Below, piece after piece: positions 43,136 to 53,905 of a stretch of DNA of 64,000 nt. Position 1 is the stretch's first letter; each line of letters opens with the position of its first letter. A program made the translations under genes and the position numbers. Origin of the DNA: Azorinus chamasolen (taxonomy: Eukaryota > Mollusca > Bivalvia > Cardiida > Solecurtidae); assembly GCA_963576725.1 (NCBI GenBank), contig OY755236.1, positions 63,338,636-63,402,635 of the forward strand, read 5' to 3'. Below the pieces are notes generated by a model. It had not been told where the DNA came from. It was given only the letters and a program-made list of their open reading frames with translations, and ran no database searches.

Positions 43136-43630
43136 GCTGTAACACACATGCAACCCACTACATTTACAAACACACATGCAACCCACTACACTTACAAACA
43201 CACATGCAACCCACTACAGTTATAAACACACATGCAACCCACTACATTTACAAACACACATGCAACCCACTACAGTTATAAACACACATGCAACCCGCTA
43301 CATTTACAAACACACATGCAACCCACTACAGCTATAAATACACATGCAACCCGCTACAGTTAGAAACACACATGCAACCCACTACAGCTATAACACACAC
43401 ATGCAACCCGCTACAGTTATAAAAACACATGCAACCTGCTACGTTTACAAACACACATGCAACCCGCTACAGTTATAAACACACATGCAACCCGCTACAG
43501 ATATAAAAACACATGCTACCCGCTACAGTAATATATAAACACACATGCATCCCGCTACCGTTATAAACATACACGCAACCCGCTACTGTTTTATATAAAC
43601 ACACATGCAACTCGCTACAGTTTTAAATAA
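43136..43630. repeat. 28-bp minisatellite, about 17 copies
   Basis: The unit has ACACACATGCAACCCACTAC followed by 8 variable bases (AGTTATAA, ATTTACAA). A CCCACTAC to CCCGCTAC shift marks later copies. Confidence 0.93.
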
Positions 43631-43645
43631 GCTCACATTTCTTGT

Positions 43646-44375
43646 TTGACTGAGCTATTACGTGAAACTGGTACTGTTTCCGACCGTCCGCGACCAGGTG
43701 CACCAAGGGTGACGTCTGTACGCCAAGACAAATTTAATTTGACAACGTCACCTCTGGGACAGCCAAATGAACGCGCAAACCACAACAAATATGCTCGTGG
43801 TAATAGAGGGTTACATATCTGTGACAGAACAGTTTGTAATCGATTGGAGGAAAGTAGAATTTTCTGTCGACGTCTCTACGTCGGACCAATGTTAACCCAG
43901 CAGCACCGCCGTCTCCGTCAACAACTGGCGGTCGCTAATGTTGGTAGACAGTGGCAGAATGATGTATTTTCAGATGAGTCTCAGCTTCACCTTTCTGATC
44001 ATGATGGGGGGGGGGGGGGGGGTTAGAACGAACGGTATTGCGACTGTAACCCTGTAAAACGTGACCGCTTTGGTTGCGAAAGCGTTTGTATTCGGACACA
44101 GTCAGTCACAATTTAAGGTCACCGCTAGTCATAGTTGAAGGTAATGTCAATGCCCATCGGTATGTAAATCAAGTCCTACCTCTTGTTGTACTATCCATGA
44201 TGCGACGTCGCCGATGCCTAACGTGCTCGCCCACATACATCTCAGCTCATTGTGACGTATATGCAATATTATAAGATGAATTCAGCTCACTGGCCCCAAG
44301 ATCTGCCGACTTAAAACCCATAGAAAACATGTGCATGGTCTGGGACGAGCTCAGTACTGGCCGCGAAACGTAGTT
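43646..44375 (+). pseudogene. Tc1/mariner-family transposase pseudogene
   Basis: A 126-codon open stretch resembles Tc1-like transposases: TGTVSDRPRPGAPRVTS, ICDRTVCNRLEES, RRLYVGPMLTQQHRR and FSDESQ, the last carrying the second catalytic aspartate. A run of 17 G (44006-44022) shifts the frame. Further pieces follow in other frames: IVEGNVNAHRYVNQVLP near 44130 and SADLKPIEN...VWDEL near 44305-44355. The N-terminal DNA-binding domain is missing, cut by the minisatellite. Stops and frameshifts make it inactive. Terminal inverted repeats were not found. Confidence 0.85.
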
Positions 44376-45620
44376 CTGTTTAAATAATCTATATGTGAGA
44401 AGTTTATATCTTCCTCTCCCATTAATGACACCTATTCTGTTAAACGATGCCTTAGCCTTGAACTCAAACATTGTATGTAGTTTGACATCCGTAATAATGC
44501 TTATGTTAACATCAATGTTACAAAAGTGTTTATCTTTAAATCAGAAAACTTATATTTAACATTATAGAACTTTATTTACATGATACTAAAGATTTGGACA
44601 CACGTACACAAGTTATACCACCTACGCTCTTTGCACTTAAATGCATGTATGAATTGAAAACCACTAGCCCATTTGAATCAGACCAGCCACCGTGTTGTCT
44701 ACTCTGTTAGCAACATGTAGCAGGCGCTGATGAATGGCAGCGTAGAGTCTGATCAACGAGGAGGCGACTCTGGGTTAACACTTCTTACACTTTATGAGGT
44801 ACTTTACAAACGGGTAGGTATTCTGACATTGCAAATAAAAATACCGAGATAACTGGCAAGTTTAAAACTCAGCGTCTACACTGTTTTTATCTGCGACAAA
44901 TTCATTTTTATCTGTCATCACAAATAGTGTAGCCTCGGATCAGACTTCGGGTTTCAAAAGCGGCAGCTGGTCGAGACCCATACTGCATTATCCATTTTAC
45001 TATTTTAGCACGGTCAATTTTTGACGAGGCCCCGATTCTACCAAGATACTCATTTTATGTTTGGGTCGATACTATATTTCTCCTATAATACTCTTCTGAA
45101 TTGGGTCGGCACTGTCTGCAAAGGACTTATATATACCAATGTATTGCTACTAGTAACTGAGATATTTGTAGAACAAGTTTGTATGACAGACTGACATACG
45201 GACAACAATACATACGCATGCCTTTTTGACTATGATCTCAGGCACTCGGGTAGAATAGAAGACATAATCGTCAACTCGTAAAAAGATATATGACAATCCA
45301 CACTACTGAAAACATGTGGACCGATGCCTTTAGTTCAATCAGTGTACATCTCGATCAGTAGTTAATGGAGTCTAAACAGAACATAGCAGGCACGGGGTAC
45401 CAATAGTTAGGATAAACAAATCCATTAAACGATAATGATTTAATTGTTAAATTAAATGTTCAAGACACAATAAGAAAGAAGTAAATATTAACACAAACGA
45501 TCCATATTTACAGTGATAGTCTTCTGACACGGACACATTTACAGGCTTACAACATAAGAAATATCTCTAAACTATTCTAATCTAATAATCTCTAATGTTT
45601 GGCTCCAATCTTCAACCTTC

Positions 45621-45992
45621 ATGAACACAAATCTGCATTTTTTCGAGAAAAAATATAACATTCTGATTTTGAAAACCGACGATTTCCAGAATGTCGCCAA
45701 TTTTAAAACCATATTCTATTTTGATCGCGTACCCCAGCATCACTTCAACTTTCTGTTTAATTTTTGTTTCAATTACAAAGACCAAAGTATGTTTCTATTC
45801 TCTAACAGTCATGTAATGAAGGAATGTTGCACTCTCACAAACCCCAGATTTTCAAGTTTTGCTATTGTTAGTGACAGAGAACTTGACCTGAGTGACCCTA
45901 ACCTTTTTCTCCATGCAAGGTTTTATAAGGATAATTCAACCCAGCCAGAAACTGTAAGTTTGATGCCCGCCATTCAGCAGTCAAAACCCTAG
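45621..45992 (+). other. Unassigned 123-codon ORF
   Basis: Starts ATG at 45624, preceded by CTTC; no known domain is visible. It is rich in Phe and Asn early on, with two adjacent cysteines (KECC). GAAACT|GTAAGT near 45954 resembles a splice donor, but its phase does not fit exons 9 and 10. It may be chance or an exon of another gene. 44376-45620 and 45993-46279 hold nothing recognised. Confidence 0.2.
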
Positions 45993-46279
45993 ACATAAAA
46001 CTGTTTAACAAGATATGTGTTGTGAAATATTATGCCATCGTATACTTTGATCTTGAAATGTGACCTTGATCATATTGTTAGACACGACACACCTTCTCAT
46101 GGTACTTTGCAATTCTGTGAAGTTTCATCAAAGCCCATTCAATAGTAAAGAAGTTGTGGCTGAGACACGACGTGGGGCGGACGGTTGAAGGGCTGGAGGG
46201 ACGAACGGACAGTGCAATCACTTTATGCAGCTCAACATCGGGGGTGGGGGACTATAAAAAATACAAAGTGCATAACGTA

Positions 46280-46443
46280 GAGTAAAACCTCTGTTAAGTG
46301 ACCATTCAATGCAGTGGATATCTCTAAAGACAGCTTGCATAAAGAAAGTAAAGCTAGCAGACGTTTGTCCTGCATTAAGCAGCAACTTGTTTAGGAATCT
46401 CTATGATTCTCAAATGAATAGCCGCTCAACGTTAGTTTTACTG
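46280..46443. repeat. Family C MITE, diverged
   Basis: GAGTAAAACCTCTGTTAAG to ACGTTAGTTTTACTG. The hairpin is partly lost (GTCCTGCATTAAGCAGC remains). 46444-47497 shows no gene or recognised repeat. Confidence 0.7.
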
Positions 46444-47497
46444 TAATTGGTTAATTATAAAATATATTCCCACTTATGAGAAAATTCAAAATTAATGTCA
46501 ACTTATTAATCAACATCCCTACAAAATTTACATGATACAAAATATATAAATTTGCAAAAAAATGTATTATTTGGATGGATAACCAATAATAGTAGACCTC
46601 CTCTAATTCGGGAGCAGCTAAAAAATCCGGTTTATAGGCATTTACATGGCTCTTTTGGTATACAATTAGTTCAAATTGGTCAAAATTCAACAAACTGTAA
46701 GTTTCTCTAGACCGGAAATTTTAGTTGTCCAAAACTTGACCGGTTTCAGAGTTCTACTGTTTATGTAAAACTACAATTTCTGCAATTAACCAGCACTTAA
46801 AACACATTAATTGCAAACTGGTATGACATAATACAGCTTCAAATAAGATAAGTGTGCACTACCATGAGCAATATTACTAAACAGTATTGACTTTTTTTCT
46901 GCATTACCCTTGGCAATATAGTGAACATTAGACACTGATCAGAGGGCTACTCCCCAATATATCCCCAAGAGTAGAAACAAACTTTTTTAAAAACATGGAA
47001 AAGCCCATTTCAAAATTCAGTTTTCAAAGGGTTTAAGACAAACAAATGTTTATTCATCTTCTAACAACTGTGTCACCGATACAAAGTGACTATTTCTAAC
47101 TAGATGTCAACCAATCATAACAATTTCTAAAACCTTTCAAGAAGAAACGTATCAAGAACAAGAGCTTATATTACATAAGTATCCTTCTTTGAATGTTTGT
47201 CAACATTCTGACGCATTCCATTTTTATTTGATTTATTTTGTATATCAAACATATTTTATACAATTTATCAAACATATTTTATACAATTCTCAATAACATG
47301 AGGAACTATTTTGCTTTAACTTCACTAAATTTACCTACAAATCATGTAGCTCTTAAATTTAAAGGCAGCTCAACTTTTCACTGAACATTATTCCAGTTAA
47401 ATAAGCATTAACCTTACATTTAATATTTATGTAACAAGTCGGTCGATTTTGACCTTCAGCCTGTTATGGGTGGATGAGTGAATACCTATTCAAAATG

Positions 47498-47556
47498 TTG
47501 GGATCCAGATGAGACGCCGAGTAACTCGGCGTCTCATCGGGATTAAAACTGTTTTA
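47498..47556. repeat. Family E hairpin
   Basis: GATGAGACGCCGAG / CTCGGCGTCTCATC is a perfect 14-bp stem around TAA, with GGGATCCA and CGGGATTAAAAC beyond it. Confidence 0.75.
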
Positions 47557-47699
47557 CACGTTGATTGCATTTTGAAAATGTAAAAGGTGAACAATTCTGT
47601 ATAGATAATTTGCTAATGGTTAAGCATCTGAATTTGTTATAATACGACATTATTGACATTTTTAAACTATTATAACATCTGAATCCAAAAACAACTGAA

Positions 47700-48540
47700 T
47701 CAATTGGACTCTCTGTCAATTTGAAGATCCTAAGCCAAACCCTTGAGCAGGTATTGATCCGAATTCATTTCACCAGTTAAGGTCATGGTGACCTTGACCT
47801 TTGATCTAGTGACCTCAAAAACAATAAGGGTCATCTAGTGGTCATGACTAATTATCACAGCAAGTTTTAAGCTCCTAAGCCAAACCCTAGAGCAGTTATT
47901 GAAGTTATGGAACCCATTTCACAGTTAAGGTCATAGTGAACTTGACCTTTGACCTTGTGACCTAAAATACAATAGTGGACATCTAGTGGTCATGACTAAT
48001 CACCACAGCAAGTTTGAATATCCTAAGCCAAACCCTTCATCAGTTTTATTGATCTGAAACCAAAGAAAACCAGTAAAGGTTATGGCGGCCTTGACCTTTG
48101 ACCTAGTCACCTAAAAAACAATAGGATTATCTAGTGGTCATGACTAATAACCGCAGCAAGTTTGAAGATCCTAAGCCGAACCATTGAGAAGTAATTCATC
48201 GGAAACCATTTCACCAGTTAAGGTCAAGGTGACCCTGTCCTTTGATCTAGTGACCTCAAAAACAATAGGGGTCATTTAGTGGTGATGACTAATCACCACA
48301 GCAAGTTTGAAGATCCTAAGCCAAACCCTTGAGCAGTTATTGATCCAAAACCATTTCACCAGTTAAAGTCATGGTGACCTTGACCTTTGATAAAGTGACC
48401 TAAAAACCAACAGAGTTCATTTAGTGGTCATGACTAATCACCACAGCAAGTAAGAAGATCCTTAGCCAAACCCTTGAGCAGTTATTAATCGAAACCATTT
48501 TACCAGTTAAGGTCATGGTGGCGCTGACCTTTGACCTTTT
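47700..48540. repeat. 146-bp tandem repeat, 6 units, each with nuclear-receptor-like half-sites
   Basis: Units carry AGTTTGAAGATCCTAAGCC, AAACCATTTCACCAGTTAAG, GGTCATGGTGACC and TTGACCTTTGACCT-type stretches, then GGTCATCTAGTGGTCATGAC. At least three units keep TGACCTTTGACCT, the complement of AGGTCAAAGGTCA. Confidence 0.88.
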
Positions 48541-48542
48541 TT

Positions 48543-48654
48543 TGTAGAATTTTGTAGTTTGGAAACCATTGTGATAATGCTCTATTTATCACAATGGTTT
48601 CAAAAATGACTTTTACAGACGCATAGAAAGGCATATTTTTGGAGGAAAGGGTTA
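48543..48654. repeat. Family B MITE, right part
   Basis: GAAACCATTGTGATAATGC with complement and the end GGAGGAAAGGGTTAA. The left half is replaced by the half-site array. 48655-48990 is mollusc-type repeat ending ACAAAAGCTCATCTGAGC and GGTGAGCT. Confidence 0.75.
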
Positions 48655-48990
48655 ATAAGGAAATGTAGCTCCACCTTGGAGGCCATGAATTTTGAGATAT
48701 CAACATTGATTTAGCATTTTGATAAAGGTTACCAGGCAATTTTTCCTACCAAATTCCATTCAAATTGGACCACCAGTTTTGGAAAAGAAGGTTTTTAAAA
48801 GATTTTCTATATAGTTATTTTTCCCTGGATTCCCCAGATATTTTTAGTAATTTTGATAGAGCATCATAAAAAATAATTGGTTCAATTTCTGCTTTGTGGT
48901 TTGTGAGATATTTAAAGCAGTTGTTGACGGACAGACAGACACCAGCAACCACAAAAGCTCATCTGAGCATATTCTGGTGAGCTAAAAAGA

Positions 48991-49750
48991 AATGGAATGT
49001 TTGGATGGGGTCCAGGTTTACTGTAGAGAGAACCATGAGAAATGATTGTCAGTTTTGTTAATTTACAGCTGACTAGATTATTGCAGACAGATAGAGTATG
49101 AATCTGATTCACTTGGCACACGAACATGCACACACATTTTGCTTTAATACTCTTGCTGGGACTTTAACCCAGACCTCTTGCCATCACTGGGATGGTAAGT
49201 GTTCTATGCATTGAACTACAAGAAGTGTCTGAAAAGCAAATTCATGCATACATGTACATGTATAAAATCTTATGTTGTTCTTAAATCTCTACTTGATCTA
49301 TTTACGCACTACCGACACTACTAATCAATATTGATATCAACCATAACAATTAAAACAAATTGTTAATTACAATTATATACATGTAATTCATAGATCTACC
49401 TAATTTTTTAATTTTTTCGCAATATCTTTAGAATATGATTCTCAAAACTAAACGAAGATATCCTAACATTGCACAAGAACTAGAAGCTGTACCAAGTCAA
49501 ACAAGATGTGTTTGTGAAACACTATGCCCGACCTTTGAACCTGAAGGATAACCATAACCTTTGACCAATGGACCAGGGAGTTGAATGTGACACATCATCT
49601 TTGTGCGGTGAACATTTGTGCCAGGTTATTTTGAAATCCATTCAGTTAAAACAGTTATAGAAGGGACATGAAATTTGGGATGGACTGACGAAACAAGTAT
49701 TTCATCAGCTTGCTGAAACCAATGAGCAGTTAAAATGAAGAAAGTCCACT
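48991..49750. other. Intron stretch without recognised gene
   Basis: Holds only a weak mollusc-type repeat around 49530-49680 (ACCATAACCTTTGACC). No exon of the surrounding gene was found. Confidence 0.5.
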
Positions 49751-50310
49751 TAACACTTTCCTCCATAGATACAGGACAGACCTAGATCAGACAGCTCTGT
49801 TTACACATGAAATTATAAGATCCTTATATACCTGTACATCCGTGGGAACCGATCAAGGGAGGTGTTGTTAGAAGAGGAAATACTTTAACTGCAATGTTCT
49901 GCTCAATGTGTATTGACAAAATAACCCAAACAACCAAAACAATATTTACTTTGTCCCTCTCCTTCTTCCTCAGGATTTCCCTCAACTGAAATTTAATTTA
50001 AAGCACATATGACTTTAATTACTTTAAATGTGCATCAATATCCATGTGTACAACTGCCATTATGTACAACTCCCATTATTTAAAATTAAGTTAATAAATA
50101 TAAATGATGTCATTATTTCTTACATGAATAATCAATTTTAACAGGGAAAGTGCCCCAGTCCCAAAGTTGGCCAGCAAAGAAACTGCAGAATCATATCTAT
50201 ATTTTTTAAAACAAGCAGAGCAGACCCCACAGGAGCTGTCTGATCTGGGTCTTCTCTGTATGCAAAGGTGTAGAACAGCATATTTATCTAATAAAGGTTT
50301 AACCCCAAGT
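49751..50310. repeat. Family A fragments
   Basis: TTAACACTTTCCTCCATAG with CTAGATCAGACAGC at 49751-49830. Then GATGTCATTATTTCTTAC and AGCAGAGCAGACCCC, ending CTAATAAAGGTTTAA at about 50301. Confidence 0.6.
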
Positions 50311-50324
50311 AAAGGATTAACCCA

Positions 50325-50760
50325 TTACTTCGTAAATACTCCTTTCAACTCCTGTGCAAACACATTAAAGTAAAGTAAAGTACCTAGTTATAGTCTACTT
50401 TCAGTCTGGATGACCGCTCAGCCGACTGTACATTTACTCCCCTGGTTAATGAGTCATTGGCCTACAGTATTGAGCACTGCTAACATATGGCGCAATCATG
50501 CAGCCGCAGTACCGGCGAGTGACCCTCACAGGTACCCATTTTAACCCCTGGGTGGAGAAGATGTGCGGGTGGGAGACACGGAAAAGCGTCTCTGAAATTT
50601 CCGGGTTTGACCGGGATTTGAACCCCGGACCTCCGAACTGATAGTCAAGCGTGTTACCACTAGACCACCGCCACCCACACATTAGACCCAGATCTGACAG
50701 CTTCTGTATGTAGGAGCTGCCTGATCAGGGTCTATCCTGTTTGCTTATGATATAATATAA
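50325..50760. repeat. Family A MITE interrupted by a SINE
   Basis: TTAACCCATTACTTCG and GTGCAAACACATTA continue after the SINE as ACATTAGACCCAG, CAGCTTCTGTATG and GATCAGGGTCTATCCTG. Together they form one hairpin split by the insertion. Confidence 0.85.
50368..50676 (-). mobile_element. tRNA-derived SINE with 8-bp target duplication
   Basis: Minus strand. The head has an A-box-like TGGTCTAGTGGTAACACG and a B box GGGTTCAAATCCC. The body includes AAATGGGTACCTGTGAGGGT. The tail is (TTTAC)n. ACACATTA flanks it at 50360-50367 and 50677-50684, showing a clean insertion. It lies inside a Family A MITE. Confidence 0.9.
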
Positions 50761-51340
50761 ATCTGATTCTGGATCTCATCATCAACATCATTTGAAAACA
50801 CAATTTATATATTCTATTTTCTGGCTTAAAGTTAAAAAAAACCTACCTTCTTCTTTGTATTTCTAATTTAAGTGATATATAAATGTGATTACGGGGCGTA
50901 TATAACAATTTTTTCTAACAGACTGATTTGTTTTAAAATTTGCACATATGAAGTTTATGGTTTACTCATTGAAATGCCACTAAACTAAAGATCACCGTGC
51001 TTTTTCCCAAGATATGATCCTTTGAACATGGCCACTAATGGTCCTTTTAATGGATGGTTGTGTCTAAATACCTGTTTTTCTAAACAACATGGGAGAATAA
51101 ACAAATATGTAAGAATCATATGCAAACTATATATAATTTGATTTGAAAGACATCCATGTAATTTAAGTCTTACAAGTAGAACAAGTTAATGTTGTATAGC
51201 TATATATGCAATACACAAGTCCCCACCGGATTAAAAAAAAACAACCTCCTTTGAAACATCCACCCAGTCCATGGTGTAGTTGACCATGGTATATACATGA
51301 CCAACCTGAATGGTATTTGTAAAAATCATAAGTAAAACAA
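50761..51340. other. Intron stretch without recognised feature
   Basis: AT-rich; short ORFs only. Nothing recognised on either strand. Confidence 0.5.
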
Positions 51341-52140
51341 TATGAAAATGGGGAATAACTCCAAAATATTGATGCTAGATTTATGGCCCTTGTGCATGAC
51401 ACTTTCTCTCATCATGCCTGTTCCATATGTTGAATTTCAAATCAACTGAACCATTAGATAAAGTGTTATTGTCATGACAAGAAAATTTATGGTCTTTGTG
51501 CATGATACTTTCTGTCATCATGCTTGTTCCATGTATAAAGTATCAAATCAATTGAACCAGTAGATAAAGAGTTATTGTCCGGACAAGTAATAGGGGAATA
51601 ACTCCAACAAGAGGGCCTGAAAGGCCCTGATATCGCTCACCAGACAATCAGAGAAGATTTTCAAAGTTTTCACGATATGATTCTATAGAAAACTAGCTGG
51701 CCCTGGGGCGGAGTCAATTTTGACCCCAGAGGCATACTTTATATAACTTTTTTGTAGAGGTCCTGAGCATGATGACATGTGCCAAATATGAAAGCTGAGA
51801 ACCTGCCAGTTTCAGAAGAAGAAGATTTTCAAAGTTTTCCTATATGTTTCTATAGACAAGTGTGTTCAGAGGAACACGTGTGTCAACTGCTCGCGGCCGA
51901 CAAAAACTTATTGTTAATATGACAAAGGGGAATAACTCAAAATACATTGATGCTACAGTTGTGGCCCTTGTGCATGACACTTCCTCTAATCATGCTTGTT
52001 CCATGTGTGAAATTTGAAAGCTCTATAACGATTAGTTTAGAAATGACAGCCCAAAAAAGAAAGTGTGACGGACAGACAGACGGAGGAAAAGTCAGGGCCT
52101 CCGCTGGCGGTTGCCAAAATCGCCAATGGCGAAAATATTC
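51341..52140. repeat. Mollusc-type GGGAATAACTCC repeats
   Basis: Recurrent GGGGAATAACTCCAA, TTGTGCATGACACTTTC and CATCATGCTTGTTCC in at least three tandem-like units. A fragment AACAAGAGGGCCTGAAAGGC (51607) is related to the array at 53906. It ends in GACGGACAGACAGACGG. Confidence 0.7.
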
Positions 52141-52870
52141 ATAATCTGGCGATAAAAAATTAAATCTAGCGAATGTTGTGGCGAATATAATTTTGCAAAT
52201 TATGCCGAGAAATACAGACCCAATTTAAAGAGATTCCTAAGTGACAAACTGCCTCTAGGTAGGTGACACAAAAACTAGAACTACCACTAAAGGTGATGAA
52301 TACTCCCACTAGTACAGTTGACACAGAGATGGGGGTTATAGAAATAAATCACTACAACATCTGCTACAGTTAAGAAAAAACTGCAGAAAACCCGAAAAAA
52401 CTGCGGAAAACCCGAAATTTCCTAAGTCAAATTGCTGTAATTCCGTTAAAAATCAATGTAGTGTAACAAAATTCAAACTTGATATGTAACTCATTATTTT
52501 AAAGCTACATACCAAATATCACATCAATATATGCAAGGGTTTAGAAAATAACTCCGGAAAACCTGAATTTCCCGAAATTTTCTTTAAGTAAAATCACTGT
52601 TTTTGTGAAAAATCAATGAAGCGCCATGAAATTCAAACTTCATCTGTAACTCATTATTATAAAGCCACATACCACATATTATTCAATATCTGTAAAGGTT
52701 TAGAAAAAAAATCCAGAAAACTGAAAAATAACAAAGGGTAATAACTCCAAAAATACTGAAGACAGAGTTACAAACCTTGTGCACTGCACTTGCTGTCAAT
52801 GTGATCAATCTATATATGAAGTTTGAAGTCAATAGCTTTTATACTATATATAAGTAGTCTTGGTCAGTTT
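52141..52870. repeat. Low-copy repeats, about 150-bp degenerate units
   Basis: Two units share CTGCAGAAAACCCGAAA-like sequence, AACTCATTATT and AAAGCTACATACCA / AAAGCCACATACCA, then AAAGGGTAATAACTCC. No gene. Confidence 0.6.
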
Positions 52871-52992
52871 GGAAAGTCACTACACCAAAAAACGTAGTGA
52901 CTTGCCAAAACGTAGTGACTTGTTAGGTGTGCGATAACTTGGCCGTAGTGACTTTCCAGGTTATGCACACACACACACACACACACACACAC
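52871..52992. repeat. 87-bp palindromic element plus (CA)n, copy 1
   Basis: The 13-base ends GGAAAGTCACTAC and GTAGTGACTTTCC (52945-52957) are perfect inverted repeats. Inside are two more ACGTAGTGACTTG. AGGTTATG and a (CA)n tract follow. Confidence 0.85.
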
Positions 52993-53280
52993 AATTAGCC
53001 GATAGATGGCGATGTAGGCGAAAACTAAAATCCTAATTTCTTGAAAAAGTTTTCATTTGATCTTGATGAAATAAAAGGCATAGCATCTCTCAGGCAGTGA
53101 TCTGTTAGAAACCAGCCAAATTGTTAACTCTGATTCACAAAAAATACCCTTAAACTGGATATTTAAGTGATAACTGATGTAAAATTTGGCTGAAATTCTT
53201 GAGTTTAAGACTAAAATTGTCTATAAACTGGCCTAATCATGAAGATCTTAGACTGAGTTTGGATCCAGATCCTTATTTTA

Positions 53281-53850
53281 GCATAGACAAGCAAGTTCGA
53301 AATGCTAAATCGGGTTGAAATGGTCGTCGCTTGTGATCAGTACCCTAAAGAAGATGTACGGTATGAGTCGGTATTCATGCCCCCGCAACAGGCACCTCTC
53401 CTTTCCAGAAGGGTATTTCAAGCACAAGAAGCAGAAAAAGACTACCCAATCAGATTTCACTCAACAGTGCAGGGTGAATTTTAGCATAAAAGGACATTGT
53501 TTCCTATGGTTAGCATACCTTCATTAACTGTCAGCATTAATCAAAGATCTCAGCCGCATGTAGTCGGCTTCGGCGGAAGCAGCACCGAGTAGCCGCAAAA
53601 GTCTTTTCACCCAAGACCGGATGGTATTTCCTGTCATGCTCAGTGGTGTTGTACATGGTTCCTACCCTAGTGCAAAGTACCGGCTCAAAGAATATGCCAC
53701 ACAAAGCCCAACAATGGAAAAAATGTGTCCTTCCTGATGTGCCTCCAAGGCCTGAAAAACAGGGAAACCACATAAAATATACAAAAATCCTTGAAAAATG
53801 CTTTAAGATACATGTTCAGAACACTAATTTGAGTGTTTATGTTATGATTT
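53281..53850. other. Unassigned GC-richer segment with overlapping short ORFs
   Basis: Several 60-78 codon frames overlap on both strands with no recognisable domain. It may be an old transposon or processed pseudogene fragment. No splice phases fit the main gene. Confidence 0.25.
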
Positions 53851-53905
53851 AGCTAAATATTGTTGTTTCTTAAATAATGAAACTGTCAAGTTATGAGAAA
53901 TTCAC

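Noticed and set aside
45802..45954. Segment between an AACAG acceptor and GTAAGT donor as an extra exon of the main gene
   Set aside because: From exon 9 phase it meets a stop after two codons, and its exit phase does not fit exon 10.
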